Shown piece by piece: positions 8,927 to 16,292 of a DNA stretch of 32,858 bases. Numbering within the stretch: the stretch's first letter is position 1; each line of letters starts with the position of its first letter. The notes beneath the pieces were generated by a model, which was not told the DNA's origin, made no database searches, and worked only from the letters and a program-made list of their open reading frames with translations. Source of the DNA: Microcaldota archaeon (GTDB lineage Archaea > Micrarchaeota > Micrarchaeia > Micrarchaeales > CABMGC01); NCBI GenBank assembly GCA_030040595.1, contig JASHTL010000064.1:1-32858 (forward strand). Direction: 5' to 3'. The position numbers were made by a program, and so were the translations under genes.

Positions 8927-9023
8927 TGCAAGTATCTTGCCTTGATTGTTCAGAATAACACCTTTATTTTTGCGGCTGACCGCCTTGGGCTACCAGCCGG
9001 CATGAAAACTATGCTACTAGAAA

Positions 9024-9031
9024 ATTATAAA
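9024..9031 (-). promoter_or_regulatory. TATA box of the MFS-tag operon
   Basis: Minus-strand TTTATAAT is centred about 25 bp before the ATG at 9003. That ATG is out of frame with the exporter; see the possible frameshift. Confidence 0.6.
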
Positions 9032-9117
9032 CCTACCGCAGGAATGCCCCCTGTGTTTGCGAAACGATTGGATTGTTTCTAATACCTTATTGTGGCATAT
9101 GTAATTGAGTGATTTCC

Positions 9118-9933
9118 ATGGCCAATGCCGAAATGATAAAATACAAGACACAGGTTGGCAACGACATATACGCATACCTGGCAAGACCTGACGGTGAGGA
9201 AAAGCTGCCAGGCGTCGTGCTGATACACGAGATATTTGGGCTAAGCGGCCATGTCAAGGCCGTTGCTGACAGGATAGCAAAAGAGGGCTATGTGGTCCTG
9301 GCTCCCCATCTCTATTCATTCAGCCCTGAGATCTCCTCTGTCTTCTCAGATCAGAATCTGGCTGCGACTATGCGCTTCATGGGGAAAATCCCAAGGGAGA
9401 AGATGCGCGATCAGGAGTTCGTCCAAGGAGAGCTCTCAAAAGTGCCTTCACCGGAACGCGAGACGGTGCAGAGGGTCATGGGAATGATGTTCGGAGGGCT
9501 CCCTATGGACAAGCTGACCACGGCAGGGGTGGACGGCGTGGAGTACCTTAGGTCGCAGGATTACGTCAATGGTGATAGGATAGGCACAATCGGCTTCTGC
9601 TTTGGAGGCGGCATCTCGGTAAACATAGCATGCAACACGAGGACAGCTGCGTGCATAATCTTCTACGGAAACAACCCCTCGCCAATAGAGCTCGTGGAGA
9701 AGATCCAATGCCCGGTGATGGGGCTGTACGGAGCAGAGGACATGCACATCAATGCAAACCTTGACAAGCTTACGGCAGCTATGGCAAAATACCGGAAGGA
9801 CTTCGAGATGAGGATATATCCGGGAGCCGCGCATGCGTTCTTCAACAACACCAACAGGCAGGTGTACAACAGCGCGGCGGCGAAGGATTCGTGGAAGAGG
9901 GTAAAGGGGTTCTTCAAGCGCACGCTTAAATGA
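9118..9933 (+). CDS. Dienelactone hydrolase family protein
   Basis: The 271-aa alpha/beta hydrolase has the DLH catalytic set. The nucleophile is C161 in GFCFGGG, the acid D208 in YGAEDMH and the base H239 in GAAHAF. E38 in HEIFGL matches the conserved Glu that gates the Cys nucleophile. Family members hydrolyse dienelactones or other activated lactones and esters in the cytoplasm; the real substrate is unknown. Residues 75-130 form an insert relative to the shortest DLH proteins and include a Met-rich stretch. The ATG at 9118 is preferred over GTG at 9109, though both lie within reach of a weak AT-rich promoter near 9081-9090. The gene is divergent from the MFS operon. Confidence 0.9.
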   Translation: MANAEMIKYKTQVGNDIYAYLARPDGEEKLPGVVLIHEIFGLSGHVKAVADRIAKEGYVVLAPHLYSFSPEISSVFSDQNLAATMRFMGKIPREKMRDQEFVQGELSKVPSPERETVQRVMGMMFGGLPMDKLTTAGVDGVEYLRSQDYVNGDRIGTIGFCFGGGISVNIACNTRTAACIIFYGNNPSPIELVEKIQCPVMGLYGAEDMHINANLDKLTAAMAKYRKDFEMRIYPGAAHAFFNNTNRQVYNSAAAKDSWKRVKGFFKRTLK

Positions 9934-9939
9934 CGATAT

Positions 9940-10314
9940 TCACTTCCTGATCCTGAGGTAGTCGGTATCGTCGAAGGCGAGGGCCATCGCCAGAAGCAGT
10001 ATCGCAAGGTCCCTTATCACGATGTCGTTGAATCCGAAGTAGTAGGTTACCGAAACTACTATCGAAAGCATGATCAGCGAGGCAATCACGGCCATGGCCC
10101 TGAGATAAAGGCCAAGGAGCACGGCTATTCCCACTATGACCAGAACCACTCCGTGTATCATGACAAAAGTGTTTATGGCTATGAATGCTGAGAAGAACGG
10201 AGGGACATACGAGGCCCAATAGCTTGGCTGCACAATCTCCCATATGCCTATGCCTACGAAGACTACGGCAAGGCCAAGGCGCATCAGCAGATGGCGTATC
10301 TGTGAGTTCTTCAC
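9940..10314 (-). CDS. DoxX-like four-helix membrane protein
   Basis: The 124-aa product has four closely spaced membrane helices. The first carries R-x-G-L-A-V-V-F-V-G-I-G-I-W-E and the second and third are separated by G-L-Y-L-R. This matches the DoxX/DoxD-like family of small quinone-associated membrane proteins. The start is GTG at 10314, 12 bp after the stop of the upstream secreted protein gene, so the two form an operon. In this family function is often tied to membrane redox reactions, but no specific partner is shown here. It ends 6 bp from the stop codon of the convergent hydrolase gene. Confidence 0.7.
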   Translation of the reverse strand: MKNSQIRHLLMRLGLAVVFVGIGIWEIVQPSYWASYVPPFFSAFIAINTFVMIHGVVLVIVGIAVLLGLYLRAMAVIASLIMLSIVVSVTYYFGFNDIVIRDLAILLLAMALAFDDTDYLRIRK

Positions 10315-10326
10315 CGGCTTACCCCT

Positions 10327-10908
10327 TCAGCTGCTCTTGTTGGAAGTCGGCGGAACAGTTGGCGTTGGCAGCGTGACTATATACCATACGCCTCCAACTC
10401 CCTCGCCGGTTATTGTGCCTGATGCCTTGTCCTGGGCATAGTAGTAGAGAGGCCACCCGTCATACGCGAGCTGTTTCTCGCCGCCTGTTCTTGTTATAGT
10501 GGAGAACTCAGAGATGTTTACCCCGGCAGGCACTTCAAGCGTGTAGTTTCCCGACACTATGAACGGCGGCCAGATGGTTGCGCATGAACCATAGCACGCG
10601 CTCGAGTTGCTGTACTGCTTGTCAGGAGTGTAAAGATACAGGGTCCATCCGGTGGCGTTGGAAAGGTAATAACCGTAGGTTGTGTTGTAAGCAGCGGTGA
10701 ATCTGTAAACTGTGCTCGTGCCTGCCGCGGTTGCCGTAGTAGCTGCGCTTGTAGCTCCTGCTCCTATCACGGCAGGCGAGGTAGTGGCCGGCGCCGAAGC
10801 CGACGTAGTGCTGTAAGAAGTCGCGGGCTGGTGGTATGCCAGGTACGCCGCTGCCGCTATTATCACTACAACAACAATTATCGCTCCCACAATGGCTGCA
10901 ATATTCAT
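10327..10908 (-). CDS. Anchored secreted-repeat protein (PF03640-like)
   Basis: The 193-aa product has an N-terminal membrane helix (about 4-25) and a Ser/Thr/Ala-rich linker to about residue 65. Two copies of the short 'secreted repeat of unknown function' follow. The first is GYYLSNATGWTLYLYTPDK plus SACYGSCATIWPP. The second is KQLAYDGWPLYYYAQDKASGTITGEGVGGVWYIV. The spaced Cys pair and the WPLYYY-D motif are typical of PF03640 (Lipoprotein_15), surface proteins of unknown function found in bacteria and archaea. The bacterial lipobox is missing; anchoring is by the N-terminal helix. It precedes the DoxX-like gene by 12 bp in one operon. That pairing suggests a shared role in envelope redox or electron transfer, but this is inference. 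Confidence 0.85.
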   Translation of the reverse strand: MNIAAIVGAIIVVVVIIAAAAYLAYHQPATSYSTTSASAPATTSPAVIGAGATSAATTATAAGTSTVYRFTAAYNTTYGYYLSNATGWTLYLYTPDKQYSNSSACYGSCATIWPPFIVSGNYTLEVPAGVNISEFSTITRTGGEKQLAYDGWPLYYYAQDKASGTITGEGVGGVWYIVTLPTPTVPPTSNKSS

Positions 10909-10937
10909 GCAATCCCGTTACATATGCTCGCATTGTA

Positions 10938-10945
10938 AATATAAA
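10938..10945 (-). promoter_or_regulatory. TATA box of the secreted-repeat/DoxX operon
   Basis: Minus-strand TTTATATT lies about 33 bp before the ATG at 10908 and serves both genes. Confidence 0.55.
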
Positions 10946-10966
10946 CCTAGCAGGATATGCGGGTTG

Positions 10967-11581
10967 CTATGCCTTCTTGTCGCGCGCCTCCCTGAGCGCC
11001 CTCGCCATCCAGAGCAGGTCCTCCATGAAGACCGCTAGGTGATCCAGTCCCAGGCTTCCGTCCCTGAGCGGAGCGAAGAGCTCCTCGTTCGATATGTTCG
11101 GGTTGCCAGCCAGCTTCCCCGTGATGCTCTGGCCTATGTGTATGGCCCTGCTTATGGGCACTCCCCTGAGCTCTATAACAACCTCGCGGAGCTGCTCCAC
11201 GGCCCTGGCCCCGCTTACGCTCCCATAGCTCACAAATCCTATTGGTTTCCTGTTCCATTCGGGATACGTCCAGTCGATCGCGTTCTTCAGCTGACCCGGA
11301 TAGCCGTGATTGTACTCCGGCGAGATTATTATAAACGCATCGGCCTCTTCAAGCTTATCAGCCCATCTCTGCACGTCCTCATTCGGGTACTTCCTGGCGA
11401 GCATCTTCGGCGAAGTAGGCAGGTCATACCACGGCAGTTGGTAATCCTTGATGTCCAGAAGCTCAGCGTCCACTCCTTCCCACGCCTTGAGCTGCCCCTC
11501 GATCCACCTGGCCGGCCTTTCACCGAACCTCTTCTGCCTTACGCTTCCCAGTATTATCTTTATTCTTATCTTCTCATCCAT
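10967..11581 (-). CDS. NADPH-dependent FMN reductase family flavoprotein
   Basis: The 204-aa flavodoxin-fold protein has the FMN phosphate loop GSVRQKRFGE near residue 12. It also has the hallmark SPEYNHGYPGQLKNAIDW around residues 87-104 and GSVSGAR near 120, all diagnostic of the NADPH-dependent FMN reductase/azoreductase group (PF03358). Such enzymes use NAD(P)H to reduce flavin, quinones or azo compounds in the cytosol. The physiological substrate is not evident. It is transcribed alone, leftward, from a TATA box about 45 bp upstream, so its leader is probably about 15-20 nt. Confidence 0.9.
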   Translation of the reverse strand: MDEKIRIKIILGSVRQKRFGERPARWIEGQLKAWEGVDAELLDIKDYQLPWYDLPTSPKMLARKYPNEDVQRWADKLEEADAFIIISPEYNHGYPGQLKNAIDWTYPEWNRKPIGFVSYGSVSGARAVEQLREVVIELRGVPISRAIHIGQSITGKLAGNPNISNEELFAPLRDGSLGLDHLAVFMEDLLWMARALREARDKKA

Positions 11582-11620
11582 GCTCTAGCCTCTTTACCCA
11601 TACAATATACGCATGCAAGA

Positions 11621-11630
11621 TATATAAATA
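11621..11630 (-). promoter_or_regulatory. TATA box of the FMN reductase gene
   Basis: The A/T-only stretch TATATAAATA lies about 45 bp before the ATG at 11581. It would read as a TATA box on either strand, so it could also drive a rightward transcript into the structured interval that follows. Confidence 0.5.
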
Positions 11631-11639
11631 TAGCACGTC

Positions 11640-11848
11640 CTATACCACAGCCGCTCAACAGGGAAGGAAACAAGGCCGGGCTGCCCTTCCGAATCCGCCT
11701 GACGGCGGATAACCTCATGGGCTATTGGAATACCGATGAAAATGAGACCGGGCACATAATGCGCATTTCTGACGTCAGAAACGTGCTGAAAAAGCGAAAT
11801 GAAAACCTAAGCATCGCGATGCCTTTTTATAGGACGGGTCTCAACTAA
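11640..11848 (+). other. Structured intergenic interval, possible small RNA
   Basis: This stretch between divergent genes holds three stem-forming pairs. GGAAGG at 11662 pairs with CCTTCC at 11685. ATCCGCC (11693-11699) pairs with GGCGGAT (11704-11710) across a TGAC loop. A perfect 12-bp palindrome GCATCGCGATGC lies at 11811-11822, followed by CTTTTTATA. The last could be a terminator-like end of a small RNA, or an operator beside the TATA box (about 11824-11830) of the next gene. A 43-codon open frame from the ATG at 11718 to 11848 exists but shows no family features. Confidence 0.3.
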
Positions 11849-12592
11849 ATGTTTGGCGAGTATATGAAGAAGATAGCAAAAGCCAGAATAAAAAAGCAGC
11901 ATCTCTTGCTGCTCTCAGTTGCGGCTGTAGCCCTTATGGGGGCTGTTGGAGCTGCAGGTTTCGGAGGAGCCTTCAACGGTTTCTTCGGAATACACAGCAA
12001 TGGTTACAATGGCGAGGCGAACCAGGCCAGGTACAATTCCTACAATGGGGTGCTAGTCCACGTGCCATACAATGGCATATACAACGGCAGTTTTACGTAT
12101 AACGGGGTATATAACGGAATGCCAGCCAGGCCAATCCAGATGTACAATGAGACAAACACGATAAAGGCCGATGCAGCTGTTGACCAGTGCAAGACGACCT
12201 ACGCAAACAACGTCTCTACTGTGGCATCGAACAGCGCGGGCCTTACAATAAGCCCAACGCAGGTAGACCAGGCAAATGCAAACCTGCAGAGCAACGTGAC
12301 TGCCAATGCGACTAGCTGGGATACCACGATCAGCCTTGCATTCTTTACGAATGCGTACCAGAACTTCATGCTGCATTACTTGCTAGCAACACACCAGCTT
12401 AATTCGACCGCGGCATCGACTCTGAATGCCTCGCTGAACGGTACCAGGACATCGCTGCAAAACTGCATATCCACCAACAGCACGGCGCAACCGGGCTATG
12501 GACCTTATCCGACAAGATCCGGATTCGGCGGCTTCGGGACCGGGCTTGGGATATCGGGCAGACTATGGATGGGATCCGGCTGGGATAGATAA
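11849..12592 (+). CDS. Secreted protein with YNG repeats
   Basis: The 247-aa product has a basic start, a membrane helix or signal at about residues 20-40, then a low-complexity segment (about 41-107) with repeated Y-N-G units such as PYNGIYNG and TYNGVYNG. An Asn/Ser/Thr-rich, mainly helical region with two Cys follows, and the C-terminus is Gly-rich. Family not recognised. It resembles small surface or envelope proteins. The start at 11849 is 22 bp from a TTTTTATA box; a second in-frame ATG at 11864 begins a typical MKKIAKARIKK signal and is also possible. It ends facing nadM, with a strong hairpin between. Confidence 0.65.
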   Translation: MFGEYMKKIAKARIKKQHLLLLSVAAVALMGAVGAAGFGGAFNGFFGIHSNGYNGEANQARYNSYNGVLVHVPYNGIYNGSFTYNGVYNGMPARPIQMYNETNTIKADAAVDQCKTTYANNVSTVASNSAGLTISPTQVDQANANLQSNVTANATSWDTTISLAFFTNAYQNFMLHYLLATHQLNSTAASTLNASLNGTRTSLQNCISTNSTAQPGYGPYPTRSGFGGFGTGLGISGRLWMGSGWDR

Positions 12593-12612
12593 ATACATCA
12601 AAGTCAGGGCGG

Positions 12613-12635
12613 GCTGCAGTCCCAACCTGCAGCCT
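12613..12635. terminator. Hairpin between convergent genes
   Basis: GGCTGCAG (12613-12620) pairs perfectly with CTGCAGCC (12628-12635) over a 7-nt loop. It lies between two genes that end towards each other. No T-run follows on the plus strand, so a terminator role is only suggested by position. Confidence 0.35.
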
Positions 12636-12651
12636 CCCTTACCCACTCGGC

Positions 12652-13185
12652 TCACTTCCTCTTAGTTATCACACTGCCTTTTGACTCTTTTATTTCCTGC
12701 TCCATCGCGCTTATTTCAGGAATTGCGGCCTTAGGAACCCTGTCATGCCACCTCCTTCCCTTCTTTATTATGTTCCTGATTTTTGTGGCCGAGAGTCTTC
12801 TCCTGTCATACCATTTCGGCGATATGACGCGTATGCCGTGATCCCTGAAGATCCTCTTCACCAGTTTTGTCTGCGAGAAGACAACGTCTATCCCTGGGTC
12901 ATTTCTGATTATGTAACTGAACCACTTATCGTTGTCGTTGAAATCAGGTATCATAAGAAACCTCACGCGTCTCTGGAACGCAGGGCCCTTAATCGCAGAC
13001 CTTATTATCCGTATGCGGTCCATCGCGGAAAGAGGATTTATCTCTGTTCCGGATTCCTGCGCGCTGCCCACCCCAATAACAACCTTGTCGCACATGCTTA
13101 GGGCTACCAACAACGCCTTCATGTGACCTTTGTGCAGCGGCTGGAACCTGCCGATGAACAGGCCATTGCTGAACTTCCTGGGCAT
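12652..13185 (-). CDS. nadM: Archaeal nicotinamide-nucleotide adenylyltransferase
   Basis: The 177-aa protein makes NAD+ from ATP and nicotinamide mononucleotide, the last step of NAD synthesis and salvage. The nucleotidyltransferase signature GRFQPLHKGH is at residues 12-21 and the second motif SATKIRN (the ISSTxIR-type loop) is near the C-terminus. Length and motifs fit the archaeal NadM family. An in-frame Met at 13203 exists, but a minus-strand AATATAAAG-like box near 13211-13219 sits about 29 bp before the ATG at 13185, which supports the shorter form. The last 25 residues are charged and extend slightly past the core fold. Transcribed alone. Confidence 0.93.
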   Translation of the reverse strand: MPRKFSNGLFIGRFQPLHKGHMKALLVALSMCDKVVIGVGSAQESGTEINPLSAMDRIRIIRSAIKGPAFQRRVRFLMIPDFNDNDKWFSYIIRNDPGIDVVFSQTKLVKRIFRDHGIRVISPKWYDRRRLSATKIRNIIKKGRRWHDRVPKAAIPEISAMEQEIKESKGSVITKRK

Positions 13186-13257
13186 GCATTTATACGATAA
13201 CATGCATGCTTTATATTGGAATGTATGGGGCCTATACGGAAATGAACATTCCTAATA

Positions 13258-14346
13258 TCAGGATGACCCGTACCTTAATACGGCTTCTGACTCGAGGAAA
13301 TCTCCATATCTGCTGGCCGATTCCCTTATGCCAGCAACTTGTTCTCTTGTAAACTTTCTGAATGGGGTTACAGTTACAACAGACTTTCCCTTATCATTGG
13401 ATCTCTTCCATGTACCTACAACCTTTCCATCGGATATTACCATTGGCAGGAAGAGAAGCGTTGAACCGTTGATTATCTTCTTCGCGTATTTTGGCTCCAG
13501 CACGTCGCTGCGGTCGCTGTACGATATTATATACTCGTCGAATGAGGGGAGCAAGTAGACGGAACCCGCGTTCCGAGCGGATATGCCGGTTTTCCTTGAC
13601 ATCCAGTAGCTCTTTCCGGACAGCTCTACCTCTTTTAGGTTGGATTTTATGCTCTCGATCCCGACCTTCGCCTCTGATATTCTGAGGCCAGACCACCATG
13701 CGAAGTCCTTTATTGTCGCAGGGCCATGGCTCTCAAAGTACACTGAAGCAAATTTGGCTAGAGACGTCTCACGATTGTAAGTATTGGCATCAGGCACCAT
13801 CACGTTCAGCAATTTGAATGCGGGCTGGTTGCCAACGTATCCGCTGAAACAGATTATGCCTCTTCTTCCCGCCCTTCTGGTTATGTGCCTCTGCACTTCC
13901 GTATTCCTGAGTTCGGGAATGCCGGATCGTGAAAGAATGCCGCCCAACTCCTTATAGGTCAGCTGCTCATCGCCCTCGAATGCGTCCCGCACTATTTCAA
14001 GCCCTCTTTTGAGCATACGTTCTGTAAGACCATTCCTGCGCTGGTAGCTCGGGATGGACTCATCCGGATAGAGGCTCAGCATCCATCTGACTTCCAGCGG
14101 CGGGACAAAGTGCCATGTGCCCCGCATTGACCAGGTCCTTATTATCTTCTTATTCGCTATCGCATCCTCTACCTCTGATTGCGTCGCACTCCTGCAACGG
14201 AGGCCTACGGCCCATAGCGCGTCCCTATACGCCTGCGCCTGCAGCGCGCCCAGGGACTTGACAACGCCGACCGGACCTGACGCTACTACTGAAGAGATAT
14301 GCTGGTTGGCGAGCCTGGCATAGGGTATATCCTGAAGATCCATCAT
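13258..14346 (-). CDS. AlkZ-like winged-helix DNA glycosylase
   Basis: The 362-aa product matches PF06224 (AlkZ-like, HTH_42), formed of three tandem winged-helix modules. Near the start LGALQAQAYRDALWAVG contains the QxQ motif (residues 36-38) that is catalytic in bacterial AlkZ. Around residue 75, TWSMRGTWHFV is a further family hallmark. AlkZ of Streptomyces unhooks azinomycin interstrand crosslinks and the related YcaQ removes alkylated bases. A role in alkylation or crosslink repair is therefore likely, but the substrate is unknown. Starts are possible at the ATGs at 14346 and 14343; a minus-strand TTTTTAAGC-type box lies about 25 bp upstream. It is a second base-excision enzyme in the window beside tag, though not in its operon. 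Confidence 0.85.
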   Translation of the reverse strand: MMDLQDIPYARLANQHISSVVASGPVGVVKSLGALQAQAYRDALWAVGLRCRSATQSEVEDAIANKKIIRTWSMRGTWHFVPPLEVRWMLSLYPDESIPSYQRRNGLTERMLKRGLEIVRDAFEGDEQLTYKELGGILSRSGIPELRNTEVQRHITRRAGRRGIICFSGYVGNQPAFKLLNVMVPDANTYNRETSLAKFASVYFESHGPATIKDFAWWSGLRISEAKVGIESIKSNLKEVELSGKSYWMSRKTGISARNAGSVYLLPSFDEYIISYSDRSDVLEPKYAKKIINGSTLLFLPMVISDGKVVGTWKRSNDKGKSVVTVTPFRKFTREQVAGIRESASRYGDFLESEAVLRYGSS

Positions 14347-14394
14347 CAATTACTCCGTTCTAAAGCTTAAAAACAGGAGGCCTCAAGAGCCGTA

Positions 14395-15519
14395 TCAGAA
14401 GTGATGGCCTATCGGAACTGTCGTCGTAGGCCTGATGGTAGTGGTGGTCGTGCTGGTAGTGGCTGCCTTCGGTTCCGAGACCGTGAAGCTAGTTCCGTCA
14501 GTGCTTAGGGCTGAAGGCGTTGCCAGCGTGGTCAGGGTCCTTCCATTCTCGCTGACCATGGTTATGGAGGTGACGCCAGGCATGCTGCTTATCGGCTCAG
14601 TGCCTGAGCCCATGTTCGCAAAATTGGTTCCAGGCACGCCGGTGTTGTCGCTGCCGTAGTAAGCGGTGCCGAAGCTTGCGAGCGTGGTGAGCGAGCACGA
14701 TGATCCCGAGCATAATTCAGGCCTCTCCTCGACCCAGTCAGAAGACTTCTGCGATGAGCTGTATGTCACGATGATGCTGAATCCTTTGTGCTGCGTCACG
14801 TCCACAAGCGTTACGTTCCATTCATCCGAAGTGCCAGGCACCTGGGTGACGCTTGCGTTTATTATGTCACCTGGAGAGACGGATATTCCTGATATTGGGG
14901 TCTCGGCAGCTGGTAGTACTTCGTACCATGCTGTGTAATGCGCTGCGCCATCGTAGTAGTCAGACTCTGTGCCCGTCTGCACCAGGGTGTCGTCGCTGTA
15001 CCCTCCTATCCCGATCCATTCTGATGAGTATGTCGCGCTTGAAGTTGATCCTGGAGCCTGTACGACCCAAGAGCCCTTTACCGATGTCGTTACAGGCGAG
15101 CTTGACGTTCCGACATAGCCTGCCCAGTTAAGGGACTCTACCTGGTTCACCAGGCTCTTTCCCTCTGTGATGGCGCCGGAGTAGGAGAGACCGCTCGGCT
15201 GGCAGTTGTATATGCCATTGGTATAGTTACCGTTCGTGCCAGCCTGCAGGCTGCATGGCGAGACCACATTCTTGTAATTCTGGCTGTACGCGTTGCCGAG
15301 ACCGAACACCTTGTTGTCACCAACATATGTGTACGGTGTGCTTTGGCTTATTGTTACGTTATTAACCATGTCCGATATGTTGCCGTGCTGAAGCTGTGGG
15401 CCTGGAAACTGTGCAAGCTGGGACCCTAGAATGCCGGAATAGCCCGTTGCCACCACAAAAGTCGCGCTAAATACCGCAGCCAAGGCCATGACAAAAAGTT
15501 TGTTTTTGAGAGCACCCAT
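14395..15519 (-). CDS. Secreted glutamic (G1, eqolisin-type) peptidase
   Basis: The 374-aa product starts with a signal-like helix (about residues 7-27), followed by a pro-region-like stretch to about residue 125. The peptidase G1 core follows: NWAGYV at 131-136, SEWIGIGG at 166-173, LVQTG with the catalytic Gln at 181, and DWVEERPE at 261-268 holding the catalytic Glu (264 or 265). In the fungal prototype the dyad is Gln53/Glu136 in the same order. The core is followed by a Thr-rich tail ending Gly-His-His-Phe, perhaps a stalk. Four Cys occur, in pairs near 89/106 and 270/275. G1 enzymes cut proteins at acid pH outside the cell, which fits an acidophile scavenging peptides; that ecological reading is inference. 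Confidence 0.88.
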   Translation of the reverse strand: MGALKNKLFVMALAAVFSATFVVATGYSGILGSQLAQFPGPQLQHGNISDMVNNVTISQSTPYTYVGDNKVFGLGNAYSQNYKNVVSPCSLQAGTNGNYTNGIYNCQPSGLSYSGAITEGKSLVNQVESLNWAGYVGTSSSPVTTSVKGSWVVQAPGSTSSATYSSEWIGIGGYSDDTLVQTGTESDYYDGAAHYTAWYEVLPAAETPISGISVSPGDIINASVTQVPGTSDEWNVTLVDVTQHKGFSIIVTYSSSQKSSDWVEERPELCSGSSCSLTTLASFGTAYYGSDNTGVPGTNFANMGSGTEPISSMPGVTSITMVSENGRTLTTLATPSALSTDGTSFTVSEPKAATTSTTTTTIRPTTTVPIGHHF

Positions 15520-15554
15520 CCCACAGCACCTTGCTCTCTATTAAGATCCCTAGG

Positions 15555-15562
15555 TATTTAAA
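15555..15562 (-). promoter_or_regulatory. TATA box of the G1 peptidase gene
   Basis: Minus-strand TTTAAATA lies about 39 bp before the ATG at 15519. It sits only 5 bp from the tRNA-end repeat at 15568, so the cassette border falls exactly behind this promoter. Confidence 0.55.
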
Positions 15563-15567
15563 AGTTT

Positions 15568-15578
15568 TGGACTCGGCG
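15568..15578 (-). repeat. Copy of the tRNA-Ala 3' end (cassette border)
   Basis: The minus strand reads CGCCGAGTCCA, identical to the last 11 bases of the tRNA-Ala gene at 19104-19114, including the discriminator A. The match extends one more base outside (TTGG on the plus strand). It is in the same orientation as the tRNA. It marks the left end of the LOG/Fic cassette. Confidence 0.6.
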
Positions 15579-15595
15579 CCTCTGTAGCGCTTCTT

Positions 15596-16090
15596 CTAGG
15601 TTCTAAATGCTGCCTTCACGTGATCTATGGCTTCCTCCGGGGTGCTTGCACTTTGTATTTCCCGGAAAGACTGGCTAAGCTGCCTGAAGAAAGCTATACT
15701 CTCCGAGCTATTCCCCAACAGTATGACGGGCTTTCCCTCTTTTATGCCCAGGGCCGCTTCGCTGGCAGTGCCCGGATTCATGCCTACTACCACCAACGCG
15801 TCGCTGGTAAGCACATTGATGCAGTTTCTCGCCTGCTCCATGTTTGTTACGATTGGTATGTCCAAATGTTGAGACCAGTCTGAAGTGTTGCTGTTTGGAA
15901 GTATGCCTACGGTAAGGCCTCCCTCCTCATGCGCACCTCTCATCGCAGCCCCCATGACGCCGGCTTCCCTTCCCCCACTCAGGGTCACCCATCCGTTCCT
16001 TGCTATCAGCCTGCCGACCGCGTATGCATTATCGGTGTGCGGTTGAGTAGCATCTCCTGGTCCCATTACTCCAACTATGCGCTGCCTCAC
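15596..16090 (-). CDS. LOG-related TIGR00725-family protein
   Basis: The 164-aa Rossmann-like protein has a G-V-M-G-P-G start and the loop GGREAGVMGAAMRGAHEEGG. It has the nucleotide-binding turn GMNPGTASEAALGI, a variant of the PGGxGTxxE motif of lysine decarboxylase-like (LOG) proteins. LOG enzymes release free cytokinin bases or cleave nucleotide monophosphates, but the TIGR00725 branch has no settled function. The altered motif makes LOG catalysis uncertain. The start is GTG at 16090, with a minus-strand CTTTAAATAT box (16121-16130) about 35 bp upstream. The gene lies in the left cassette, divergent from fic. Confidence 0.8.
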   Translation of the reverse strand: MRQRIVGVMGPGDATQPHTDNAYAVGRLIARNGWVTLSGGREAGVMGAAMRGAHEEGGLTVGILPNSNTSDWSQHLDIPIVTNMEQARNCINVLTSDALVVVGMNPGTASEAALGIKEGKPVILLGNSSESIAFFRQLSQSFREIQSASTPEEAIDHVKAAFRT

Positions 16091-16120
16091 ACAATCCCCG
16101 GGAATTTAATGATTATCCTG

Positions 16121-16130
16121 ATATTTAAAG
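16121..16130 (-). promoter_or_regulatory. TATA box of the LOG-family gene
   Basis: Minus-strand CTTTAAATAT lies about 35 bp before the GTG start at 16090. Confidence 0.5.
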
Positions 16131-16163
16131 CAGCCGTTTCGGGCTTGCACTCGGATCACCACT

Positions 16164-16283
16164 TTACCCTTACATTTCATTATAAATTCAATATTTATAC
16201 AAATATGTGAGGGTAATAATGTTATTCGCTATTACCCTTACTTTAAATTAGAAAAGTAACTATTTATATATTTGTAAGGGTAA
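16164..16283 (+). promoter_or_regulatory. Duplicated promoter/operator unit upstream of fic
   Basis: The 10-mer TTACCCTTAC occurs at 16164-16173 and 16232-16241. Its inverse GTAAGGGTAA occurs at 16274-16283, with a one-base variant GTGAGGGTAA at 16207-16216. Each TTACCCTTAC/GTRAGGGTAA pair encloses a TATA box (ATATTTATA near 16191, CTATTTATATA near 16259). The two units are about 67-68 bp apart, an imperfect tandem duplication. The last GTAAGGGTAA lies between the second TATA box and the ATG at 16293, an ideal position for a repressor. Confidence 0.6.
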
Positions 16284-16292
16284 GTACCAGAT

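Noticed and set aside
11039..11717. Most of the long plus-strand frame up to 11848
   Set aside because: The first part is antisense to the FMN reductase. Only the last 43 codons lie in free sequence, and they have no recognisable features.
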